Source: Amaurobius ferox | Taxonomy: Eukaryota > Arthropoda > Arachnida > Araneae > Amaurobiidae | Reading direction: 5' to 3' | NCBI GenBank assembly: GCA_951213105.1 | Contig: OX578147.1 | Location: 123,023,142 to 123,087,141 of the forward strand | DNA: 64,000 bases | Shown here: positions 33,344 to 44,300 of the stretch, piece by piece | How positions within the stretch are numbered: the first letter of the stretch is position 1 | Layout: each line of letters opens with the position of its first letter | Notes under the pieces: generated by a model | The model's database searches: none | Told to the model about the DNA's origin: nothing | The model's input: the letters and a program-made list of their open reading frames with translations, nothing else | Made by a program: the position numbers and the translations under genes

Positions 33344-34248
33344 TCTGATATGGGCAACACATGACTTTCCTTATATAATGCAATGAATTTACTCCTTTTA
33401 CCGTCAAAAACGAAATGTTATTCTTTTAGTAGATACTTATATTCGTTCCAAGATATTGAATTTTCTTCAATGAGTCGTCATTTTCATTGATTTAGCGCAT
33501 TTTTATCAATTTGGCGAGATTTTTGCTAATTTGGCAACAATTAAAAATGTCGCCAAGTTGGCGGCATTCCGCCAAATCCGTCGCCAAAATCTCGCCAGGC
33601 GTTATGGACGGAGAAATAAGTTATTCATAATACAGCAGATAAATGACTATTGCAGTTCAAATACAAATGTATTACTCAAAGTATCTTTTTTCATGAATGG
33701 AATGAGCTAGATCCACGAGAATGATGTCACCCAATTTATCGCATGGTATTACATATGAAAAGTGAACATGTTTCTCAATGGGAAATTTTTTTTTTATTTT
33801 ATATCACTTTTTGATAATTTTTTTGAAAAATGTGCAATATCTCGAGAACGATTCATATTAGCGTTCTAAAACTTATGTCAATCGTTTTCTAATGAAAAAT
33901 TACATATGAAATGTTTATTTACGTAACTTTATTAGCCGTTTTGATTTTTTGACGATTTTCTCAAAATTTCACTCAAAAATTTAAGGGGGTTCTGAACATT
34001 CGATTTCGTATAAAAACAATGGGCTTCCAGTGTATACGCATTGTGATTTTTGTACCAAATTTCGTTCGAATCGGTCCATTCGTTCGTTAGTTATAGTCTA
34101 CACACACATACACACACACACATCACTTCAAAAATGTTCGATTCGTGATCAGGGATGCTTGAAACGTGCTCTCCCGTCGAAAACTCGAAATCGAATTTTC
34201 GACCCCGTCACAATACTTTCCTTATACGTTATGTATATATGGAAAGTA
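33344..34248 (+). mobile_element. Helentron-like non-autonomous element, family A, best full copy
   Basis: Begins TCTGATATGGGCAACACATG after an A-run, continues ACTTTCCTTATATAATGCAA (subterminal repeat) and then a central section with four TTGGCGA-type modules. It ends with a CACACATACACACACACACA tract, TCCCGTCGAAAACTCGAAAT, CAATACTTTCCTTATACG and a 3' stem-loop (ACTTTCC...GGAAAGT, 34214-34247). The subterminal ACTTTCCTTATA pairs with the same sequence at the other end. No coding sequence. Family-A copies differ by indels and 15-25 percent substitutions, so they are old. The class call rests on the TC start, subterminal inverted repeats, internal microsatellite and terminal hairpin. Confidence 0.55.
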
Positions 34249-34249
34249 A

Positions 34250-35350
34250 TAAATTTCAGGACTTCACGAGACATATGGTTCAACTTATCAAATAATGTGA
34301 GAATTCTGTGAAAGAAGAGCTAGCTGGGATGACGCGGAACCTCGACATTAATGGCTCTACAGCCTACTGTATGCTTTGACCTTCCTCATAAGATTCTTCC
34401 AAGCTATCCCTCTGGAAGCAATGCTTCTCAAAATTTTTGCTTCTCACAGTCCAACACTCCTCACAGTCTTGGTTCTCACACAATCGATCTATCTCAACTT
34501 CGGTCGTCCACCTCGGCTAATCAGGACTCTATTGAACTGAATATTTTATTCATTTTTCACACTAATACATTGCAATCGCAAAGCAATTGCAAATTATATT
34601 TATTTATTTTCATATGCTTTACAAATCTGTTTAAAATGTTTATACTGATAGTTTAATTAAACAACATTTTACAGCAAGTATAATCCTCGCAAGCAAATTA
34701 TAATAAACAAACATTTTAATTAACATTGCTTATTCTAGTTTTCCTTGCAGTTTATATTTAAATGACTTTAACAATTGCTGGACATTTCCGACAGCAGCAA
34801 TTTCCTCTTAAATAAACATCATTTGCTCCAGTCCGAATATTCGTCAGTGAACATTTTAACGTCACTGAAGAGCAGTTCTGACCACTCTTGGCAACGCTTA
34901 ATTAAGACTATTTTGACACATTAATGACTACGGATGGCACTCTGACATCATAATATCCTCTGATAAATCTAATTGACAATTATAACTAAGTAACAGGGTG
35001 TTCCTGTTGCACCTGCATATTCAATATAATGTTGATGCAGCAAATAAAAACATTCCATATAGTAACAGTACATTTTTTAAAAAAATGGGGGTTTCTGCAG
35101 TAAGGGAGTCCTGGATAAATCAGTACTTTATGTTTTAATTTTGGTATATGTTGTATTTACTTTATAAATTTTACAAAAATATTAAAAATTGCATTTTTTA
35201 TCCCCCTATTGATTGAGTCGATAAAAATTAATGAGATTAAAATTAGAAACCCTTGAAAGACTGTTTAGGTAGCCAAATATAAACATATCAATTTACCACA
35301 CATTGGAACTACTCTTAGTTAATACAGATATATAAAAAGTTATTGCAATA
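34250..35350. other. no supported gene
   Basis: A 101-codon plus frame (34351-34656) is proline/serine-rich in its first 50 residues. Its DNA (TCGACATTAATGGCTCTACA, TCCCTCTGGAAGCAATGCTT) is richer in C and T than its surroundings and reads like an old mobile-element end. I recognise no domain. Nothing else found. Confidence 0.35.
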
Positions 35351-35357
35351 ACAAAAA

Positions 35358-36137
35358 TCTGATGTGGGTAGCACATGACTTTCCCTGCAGACTTATATAA
35401 AGATTCTCTTTATTTTAATTAAATTTACTTCTCTTTTAATTCAATTTTCGTTCTCATTTGATAACTGGATTTATTTTCAAAGATGACGTACAGAAAAATC
35501 GAAAATATCTCAAGAACGGCTAGTCCTAGTGTAATGGGGTTGATCTTATTCTTTTCTTTGTTAAAAATTACGTATAAAACAAGCATTTAATGGATATTAC
35601 GTACGTAGTTAATTACGTAGTTATTACATATGTAGTTTTTTATTTTAGATTTTGTCGATTTTTGCGGGCCATTTTGCAAAAAAAGCAGGTTATTTTTTTT
35701 CGAATCATTCCAAAATCTAATTAGCACTAGAGTCACCCATCAGCGACTTATCTACCAAATTTTGTGAAATTCGGTCCATTAGATTTTCAGCTAGAGTGGA
35801 TACAAGCTTTTGCGAGCCATTTCGCAAAAAAAGGCGGGTTCTTTTATCCCGAATCATACCCAAAACTAATCAGCACCAGATTCACCCACAAATGACTTAC
35901 CTACCAAATTTTATGAAATTCGGTCAATTAGTTTTTTAGCTAGAGTGGATACAAAATCTGCACAGACAGGCACACAGAGAGACACACAGACACACATACA
36001 CACAGACGTCACGCTAAAAATAGTTTTTTCGTATTCTAGAGGTCTCGAAACGTGTAGATCCGTCGAAAACTCGAGTTGCGATTTTCGACATGATTCCAAT
36101 ACTTTCCCTATACATTACCATGTATTGCAGGGAAAGT
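35358..36137 (+). mobile_element. Helentron-like non-autonomous element, family B, copy 1
   Basis: Starts TCTGATGTGGGTAGCACATG after AAAAA, then ACTTTCCCTGCAGACTTATA. The interior contains two versions of a block ending in GCGGGCCATTT-GCAAAAAAA-GCAGG/GCGGG, ACTTA(T/C)CTACCAAATTTT and GTGAAATTCGGTCCATTAG. It then has an ACAGACAG-CACACAGAGAGACACACAG tract, CACGCTAAAAATAGTTTTTT, GTCGAAAACTCGAGTTGCGA and a 3' stem-loop ACTTTCCCTATACATTACCATGTATTGCAGGGAAAGT. The subterminal ACTTTCCCTGCA is inverted at the 3' end. It is followed after five bases by the next copy in the same orientation. Confidence 0.6.
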
Positions 36138-36323
36138 AAAAATCTGAAGTGGGCAGCACATGACTTTCCCTGCAGACTTATATTCACGTTTTCTTTATTT
36201 TTATTACATTTAATTCACTTTTAATTCAATATTCGTTCTCATTTGATAACTGGACTTCTTTTCAAAGGTGGCGTAGAGAAAATACGAAAAAACTAAAATT
36301 TCTCGGGAACGGCTAGTCCTAGT

Positions 36324-36611
36324 TGTTGTTGTTGAAACCCAGACCGTCCGACCTACCAGAAAGGTGTAAGGTAACTGTTTGGACGGTCGGGAAGTGCCAC
36401 CCAATTTAGACCGGAACCCAGTGGGGGAGGCATCCACAGGGACCGTACCCTCCTTCCCCTACCACCAACCTCTCGGAAGGACTTTCGGACCCACATGTTT
36501 AACGTGATCGTACTCCGCATGAACACGGCGGCAGTTTTGGCAGTGACTGGAATCGAACCCGGGCCTACCGAGTGCAACTCCAGCGCGCTAACCTATGGGC
36601 TACCGCGTCCC
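36324..36611 (-). mobile_element. tRNA-derived SINE, copy 4
   Basis: Full copy, with A-box TAGCCCATAGGTTAGCGCGC and B-box GGGTTCGATTCC on the minus strand and a tail seen as GTTGTTGTTG at 36323-36332. It is bounded by CGGCTAGTCCTAGT at 36310-36323 and 36612-36625, the target duplication. The related empty target is visible in family-B copies at 35518 and 55802. The frame MRSTITLNMWVRKSFREVGG is SINE-borne. Confidence 0.95.
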
Positions 36612-36625
36612 CGGCTAGTCCTAGT

Positions 36626-37011
36626 TGTTGTTGTTGAGACCCAGACCGTCCGACCTACCAGAAAGGTGTAAGGTAACTGTATGGACGGCCGGGAAGTGCC
36701 ACCCAATTTAGACCGGAACCCAGTGGGGGAGGCATCCACAGGGACCGTACCCTCCTTCCCCTACCACCAACCTCTCGGAAGGACTTACGGACCCACATGT
36801 TTAACGTGATCGTACTCCGCATGAACACAGCGGCATTTGTGGCAGCGTGCAAATCTAGCGCGCAAACCACGGGGATACCGCACCCGAGATGGCCAACAGC
36901 ACGCGGCGTTCCGAGGTGGTCACCCACCAAGTACTAACCGCGCCCGATGCTGCTTCACTTCGGTGATCTAACGAGAACTGGTGTTTTCAGCACGGTACGG
37001 CCGTTGGCCCC
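36626..37011 (-). mobile_element. 5S rRNA-headed chimeric SINE, copy 5
   Basis: On the minus strand: a 5S rRNA-like head (37008-36891), then CATCTCGGGTGCGGTATCCC plus CGTGGTTTGCGCGC, a recognisable but shortened version of the tRNA head of the other SINEs whose B box has been lost. The standard SINE body follows from about CTGCCACAAATGCCGC and the (AAC)n tail (plus strand GTTGTTGTTG at 36624-36634). It is flanked by the same 14-bp CGGCTAGTCCTAGT at 36612-36625 and 37012-37025, so head and body were inserted together. This is a 5S-tRNA chimera of the kind described for AmnSINE1 in vertebrates, but with an unrelated body as far as I can tell. Confidence 0.85.
36891..37008 (-). rRNA. 5S rRNA-derived sequence (retroposed, not a functional gene)
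   Basis: 118 nt starting GCCAACGGCCGTACCGTGCT and ending CGCCGCGTGCTGTTGGCC, so both strands of helix I are present. The internal promoter is largely kept: GTTCTCGT, GATCACCGAAG, the A-box-like AGTGAAGCAGC, GGGCGCGGTTAGTACTT and the C-box region GGTGGGTGACC. It differs from typical arthropod 5S at several positions (for example AGTGAAGCAGC for AGTTAAGCAGC, and TTAGATC for CCGATC). It lacks a T-run terminator at its 3' end and runs directly into the SINE body, so it acts as a SINE promoter head, not as a rRNA gene. Confidence 0.9.
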
Positions 37012-37589
37012 CGGCTAGTCCTAGTGTAAGAGTTGGTCTTATTCTTTTCTTCGTTAAAAATTACGTATTAAACAAGCATTTTCTGGATATATTTGAACAT
37101 ACGTAGTTTTTCATTTTAGATTTTGGCGATTTTTGCGGGCCATTTTGCAAAAATAGGCAGGTTGTTTTTTTCCAAATCATACCAAAATATAATCAGCACC
37201 AGAGTGTCCCACAAGTGACTTATCTACCGAATTTTGTGGAATTCGGTCCATTAGTTTTTCAGCTAGAGTGGATACAAGCTTTTGCGGGCCATTTCGCAAA
37301 AAAAGGCGGGTTCTTTTATCTCGAATCGTACCCAAAACTAATCAGCACCAGATTCGCCCACAAGTGACTTACCTACCAAATTTTATGAAATTCGGTCAAC
37401 TTTAGAGTGGATACAAAATCTGCACAGACAGACAGACAGACAGACACACACACAGACGTCACGCTAAAAATAGTTTTTTCGTATTGTAGAGGTCTCGAAA
37501 CGTGTAGATCCGTCGAAAACTCGAGTTGCGATTTTCGACATGATTCCAATACTTTCCCTATAAATTACCATGTATTGCAGGGAAAGTAA

Positions 37590-38129
37590 AAACATAAAAA
37601 GGTAAGTAAACAATATTTTACGGGTTTAAATTAATATTTTTAATGTTAATAATATAAAGTCTGAAAAGATAAAAAAGAAATTATCAATTGATCATATCAA
37701 TTGATCTACTATTATTCTTTTATTTCGTACGTCATTTTAAATGTATTTTTCCCTGAACAGCCCTTAAGAGTCAATGATGCCAATTCCATCTCCAAATATA
37801 CAATTAGATGTAATTCGGGTAAGTCAATACATAGTATCTATTTGCCCCATTTTAAACATATCGGATTACCCCCAAACGACAGCATCACATTTTAATCATG
37901 ATATTCAAATAAATAGTAAACAAATGCAATAAACACCACCAAAATTATTTTACTATTCAGTAACCAGAAATGTCCTCAATCAGAAAAAAAGATTAAAATG
38001 CACATACAAATTATTAAGACATCAAATTGCAACACAAAAATTTACTTTAAAACTATTAAATAACAATATTACTTGAATAACTTTTACTGGCTGTACCCAC
38101 GCAGAGCATCTGAGCTCTGGCGCCTTTTA
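37590..38129. other. no gene seen
   Basis: AT-rich spacer between the family-B element and the satellite flank. The 64-codon frame at 37701-37895 has no recognisable domain. Confidence 0.4.
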
Positions 38130-38351
38130 ATGCTAAGTATCTGTTGGTAAGTTATTACCAAATCTCTGGAGTCTGAGTCCCCATTCGTCTTGTAGTATTG
38201 AGTTTTGTTTGTCCCACAATCATTATCAGAACGTAGAGTTATTTGAAAAAGAATAAATTAACGTAATAATATAGATAACGTAATAATATAAGAAAATATC
38301 ATCTGTAGATATTAGGAGTGATCTTGCAATGCTCAGTATCTGTTGGTAGCA
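38130..38351 (+). repeat. flanking direct repeat upstream of the satellite
   Basis: AATGCTAAGTATCTGTTGGTA at 38129 recurs as AATGCTCAGTATCTGTTGGTA at 38328, 200 bp apart. The second copy abuts the first satellite end (GCATATATGTTACCGG). The first is followed by AGTTATTACC, a weak version of the same end. Confidence 0.7.
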
Positions 38352-38352
38352 T

Positions 38353-41300
38353 ATATGTTACCGGCAATGTATGAAATGCCGGCATTCTATAGAATACCTA
38401 GGCATTTTATAGAATACCGGCCGTTTTTAGGCAAAGTATGAAATATGAGAATTATTATATACTTTCCCTAGGCATTGTATATAATACCTAGGCATTCTAT
38501 AGAATGACAAATGCTATTTAGGCAAAGTATGAAAAAAGGAATGAATTGGCGATATATTTCATACTTTGCCGGTTTGTCATTTGTGATTTTATAGAATGCC
38601 TAGGAAATGTGTGAAATGTTAATCGTTTCATAGATTGCCGACCAGTTTTCGGTATTCTATAAAATGCCTAGGTATTCTATAGAATAACCGGCAATGTATG
38701 AAATGCCGGCATTCTATAGAATACCTAGGCATTTTATAGAATACCGGCCGTTTTTAGGCAAAGTATGAAATATGAGAATTATTATATACTTTCCCTAGGC
38801 ATTGTATATAATACCTAGGCATTCTATAGAATGACAAATGCTATTTAGGCAAAGTATGAAAAAAGGAATGAATTGGCGATATATTTCATACTTTGCCGGT
38901 TTGTCATTTGTGATTTTATAGAATGCCTAGGAAATGTGTGAAATGTTAATCGTTTCATAGATTGCCGACCAGTTTTCGGTATTCTATAAAATGCCTAGGT
39001 ATTCTATAGAATAACCGGCAATGTATGAAATGCCGGCATTCTATAGAATACCTAGGCATTTTATAGAATACCGGCCGTTTTTAGGCAAAGTATGAAATAT
39101 GAGAATTATTATATACTTTCCCTAGGCATTGTATATAATACCTAGGCATTCTATAGAATGACAAATGCTATTTAGGCAAAGTATGAAAAAAGGAATGAAT
39201 TGGCGATATATTTCATACTTTGCCGGTTTGTCATTTGTGATTTTATAGAATGCCTAGGAAATGTGTGAAATGTTAATCGTTTCATAGATTGCCGACCAGT
39301 TTTCGGTATTCTATAAAATGCCTAGGTATTCTATAGAATAACCGGCAATGTATGAAATGCCGGCATTCTATAGAATACCTAGGCATTTTATAGAATACCG
39401 GCCGTTTTTAGGCAAAGTATGAAATATGAGAATTATTATATACTTTCCCTAGGCATTGTATATAATACCTAGGCATTCTATAGAATGACAAATGCTATTT
39501 AGGCAAAGTATGAAAAAAGGAATGAATTGGCGATATATTTCATACTTTGCCGGTTTGTCATTTGTGATTTTATAGAATGCCTAGGAAATGTGTGAAATGT
39601 TAATCGTTTCATAGATTGCCGACCAGTTTTCGGTATTCTATAAAATGCCTAGGTATTCTATAGAATAACCGGCAATGTATGAAATGCCGGCATTCTATAG
39701 AATACCTAGGCATTTTATAGAATACCGGCCGTTTTTAGGCAAAGTATGAAATATGAGAATTATTATATACTTTCCCTAGGCATTGTATATAATACCTAGG
39801 CATTCTATAGAATGACAAATGCTATTTAGGCAAAGTATGAAAAAAGGAATGAATTGGCGATATATTTCATACTTTGCCGGTTTGTCATTTGTGATTTTAT
39901 AGAATGCCTAGGAAATGTGTGAAATGTTAATCGTTTCATAGATTGCCGACCAGTTTTCGGTATTCTATAAAATGCCTAGGTATTCTATAGAATAACCGGC
40001 AATGTATGAAATGCCGGCATTCTATAGAATACCTAGGCATTTTATAGAATACCGGCCGTTTTTAGGCAAAGTATGAAATATGAGAATTATTATATACTTT
40101 CCCTAGGCATTGTATATAATACCTAGGCATTCTATAGAATGACAAATGCTATTTAGGCAAAGTATGAAAAAAGGAATGAATTGGCGATATATTTCATACT
40201 TTGCCGGTTTGTCATTTGTGATTTTATAGAATGCCTAGGAAATGTGTGAAATGTTAATCGTTTCATAGATTGCCGACCAGTTTTCGGTATTCTATAAAAT
40301 GCCTAGGTATTCTATAGAATAACCGGCAATGTATGAAATGCCGGCATTCTATAGAATACCTAGGCATTTTATAGAATACCGGCCGTTTTTAGGCAAAGTA
40401 TGAAATATGAGAATTATTATATACTTTCCCTAGGCATTGTATATAATACCTAGGCATTCTATAGAATGACAAATGCTATTTAGGCAAAGTATGAAAAAAG
40501 GAATGAATTGGCGATATATTTCATACTTTGCCGGTTTGTCATTTGTGATTTTATAGAATGCCTAGGAAATGTGTGAAATGTTAATCGTTTCATAGATTGC
40601 CGACCAGTTTTCGGTATTCTATAAAATGCCTAGGTATTCTATAGAATAACCGGCAATGTATGAAATGCCGGCATTCTATAGAATACCTAGGCATTTTATA
40701 GAATACCGGCCGTTTTTAGGCAAAGTATGAAATATGAGAATTATTATATACTTTCCCTAGGCATTGTATATAATACCTAGGCATTCTATAGAATGACAAA
40801 TGCTATTTAGGCAAAGTATGAAAAAAGGAATGAATTGGCGATATATTTCATACTTTGCCGGTTTGTCATTTGTGATTTTATAGAATGCCTAGGAAATGTG
40901 TGAAATGTTAATCGTTTCATAGATTGCCGACCAGTTTTCGGTATTCTATAAAATGCCTAGGTATTCTATAGAATAACCGGCAATGTATGAAATGCCGGCA
41001 TTCTATAGAATACCTAGGCATTTTATAGAATACCGGCCGTTTTTAGGCAAAGTATGAAATATGAGAATTATTATATACTTTCCCTAGGCATTGTATATAA
41101 TACCTAGGCATTCTATAGAATGACAAATGCTATTTAGGCAAAGTATGAAAAAAGGAATGAATTGGCGATATATTTCATACTTTGCCGGTTTGTCATTTGT
41201 GATTTTATAGAATGCCTAGGAAATGTGTGAAATGTTAATCGTTTCATAGATTGCCGACCAGTTTTCGGTATTCTATAAAATGCCTAGGTATTCTATAGAA

Positions 41301-44300
41301 TAACCGGCAATGTATGAAATGCCGGCATTCTATAGAATACCTAGGCATTTTATAGAATACCGGCCGTTTTTAGGCAAAGTATGAAATATGAGAATTATTA
41401 TATACTTTCCCTAGGCATTGTATATAATACCTAGGCATTCTATAGAATGACAAATGCTATTTAGGCAAAGTATGAAAAAAGGAATGAATTGGCGATATAT
41501 TTCATACTTTGCCGGTTTGTCATTTGTGATTTTATAGAATGCCTAGGAAATGTGTGAAATGTTAATCGTTTCATAGATTGCCGACCAGTTTTCGGTATTC
41601 TATAAAATGCCTAGGTATTCTATAGAATAACCGGCAATGTATGAAATGCCGGCATTCTATAGAATACCTAGGCATTTTATAGAATACCGGCCGTTTTTAG
41701 GCAAAGTATGAAATATGAGAATTATTATATACTTTCCCTAGGCATTGTATATAATACCTAGGCATTCTATAGAATGACAAATGCTATTTAGGCAAAGTAT
41801 GAAAAAAGGAATGAATTGGCGATATATTTCATACTTTGCCGGTTTGTCATTTGTGATTTTATAGAATGCCTAGGAAATGTGTGAAATGTTAATCGTTTCA
41901 TAGATTGCCGACCAGTTTTCGGTATTCTATAAAATGCCTAGGTATTCTATAGAAGAACCGGCAATGTATGAAATGCCGGCATTCTATAGAATACCTAGGC
42001 ATTTTATAGAATACCGGCCGTTTTTAGGCAAAGTATGAAATATGAGAATTATTATATACTTTCCCTAGGCATTGTATATAATACCTAGGCATTCTATAGA
42101 ATGACAAATGCTATTTAGGCAAAGTATGAAAAAAGGAATGAATTGGCGATATATTTCATACTTTGCCGGTTTGTCATTTGTGATTTTATAGAATGCCTAG
42201 GAAATGTGTGAAATGTTAATCGTTTCATAGATTGCCGACCAGTTTTCGGTATTCTATAAAATGCCTAGGTATTCTATAGAATAACCGGCAATGTATGAAA
42301 TGCCGGCATTCTATAGAATACCTAGGCATTTTATAGAATACCGGCCGTTTTTAGGCAAAGTATGAAATATGAGAATTATTATATACTTTCCCTAGGCATT
42401 GTATATAATACCTAGGCATTCTATAAAATGAAAAATGCTATTTAGGCAAAGTATGAAAAAAGGAATGAATTGGCGATATATTTCATACTTTGCCGGTTTG
42501 TCATTTGTGATTTTATAGAATGCCTAGGAAATGTGTGAAATGTTAATCGTTTCATAGATTGCCGACCAGTTTTCGGTATTCTATAAAATGCCTAGGTATT
42601 CTATAGAATAACCGGCAATGTATGAAATGCCGGCATTCTATAGAATACCTAGGCATTTTATAGAATACCGGCCGTTTTTAGGCAAAGTATGAAATATGAG
42701 AATTATTATATACTTTCCCTAGGCATTGTATATAATACCTAGGCATTCTATAAAATGACAAATGCTATTTAGGCAAAGTATGAAAAAAGGAATGAATTGG
42801 CGATATATTTCATACTTTGCCGGTTTGTCATTTGTGATTTTATAGAATGCCTAGGAAATGTGTGAAATGTTAATCGTTTCATAGATTGCCGACCAGTTTT
42901 CGGTATTCTATAAAATGCCTAGGTATTCTATAGAATAACCGGCAATGTATGAAATGCCGGCATTCTATAGAATACCTAGGCATTTTATAGAATACCGGCC
43001 GTTTTTAGGCAAAGTATGAAATATGAGAATTATTATATACTTTCCCTAGGCATTGTATATAATACCTAGGCATTCTATAGAATGACAAATGCTATTTAGG
43101 CAAAGTATGAAAAAAGGAATGAATTGGCGATATATTTCATACTTTGCCGGTTTGTCATTTGTGATTTTATAGAATGCCTAGGAAATGTGTGAAATGTTAA
43201 TCGTTTCATAGATTGCCGACCAGTTTTCGGTATTCTATAAAATGCCTAGGTATTCTATAGAATAACCGGCAATGTATGAAATGCCGGCATTCTATAGAAT
43301 ACCTAGGCATTTTATAGAATACCGGCCGTTTTTAGGCAAAGTATGAAATATGAGAATTATTATATACTTTCCCTAGGCATTGTATATAATACCTAGGCAT
43401 TCTATAGAATGACAAATGCTATTTAGGCAAAGTATGAAAAAAGGAATGAATTGGCGATATATTTCATACTTTGCCGGTTTGTCATTTGTGATTTTATAGA
43501 ATGCCTAGGAAATGTGTGAAATGTTAATCGTTTCATAGATTGCCGACCAGTTTTCGGTATTCTATAAAATGCCTAGGTATTCTATAGAATAACCGGCAAT
43601 GTATGAAATGCCGGCATTCTATAGAATACCTAGGCATTTTATAGAATACCGGCCGTTTTTAGGCAAAGTATGAAATATGAGAATTATTATATACTTTCCC
43701 TAGGCATTGTATATAATACCTAGGCATTCTATAGAATGACAAATGCTATTTAGGCAAAGTATGAAAAAAGGAATGAATTGGCGATATATTTCATACTTTG
43801 CCGGTTTGTCATTTGTGATTTTATAGAATGCCTAGGAAATGTGTGAAATGTTAATCGTTTCATAGATTGCCGACCAGTTTTCGGTATTCTATAAAATGCC
43901 TAGGTATTCTATAGAATAACCGGCAATGTATGAAATGCCGGCATTCTATAGAATACCTAGGCATTTTATAGAATACCGGCCGTTTTTAGGCAAAGTATGA
44001 AATATGAGAATTATTATATACTTTCCCTAGGCATTGTATATAATACCTAGGCATTCTATAGAATGACAAATGCTATTTAGGCAAAGTATGAAAAAAGGAA
44101 TGAATTGGCGATATATTTCATACTTTGCCGGTTTGTCATTTGTGATTTTATAGAATGCCTAGGAAATGTGTGAAATGTTAATCGTTTCATAGATTGCCGA
44201 CCAGTTTTCGGTATTCTATAAAATGCCTAGGTATTCTATAGAATAACCGGCAATGTATGAAATGCCGGCATTCTATAGAATACCTAGGCATTTTATAGAA

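Larger units (their letters stand above)
36143..37587 (+). mobile_element. Helentron-like element, family B, copy 2, split by two SINEs
   Basis: Same family and orientation as the preceding copy, which it abuts (AAAAA between them). Left part 36143-36323, right part from 37012. The intervening 36324-37011 is two SINEs. Without them the element is about 745 bp. Its CAGACAGACAGACAGACACA tract and 3' stem-loop are intact. Confidence 0.6.

Noticed and set aside
36891..37008. Functional 5S rRNA gene
   Set aside because: It lacks a T-run terminator, has substitutions in conserved positions and is fused to a SINE body inside one target duplication.
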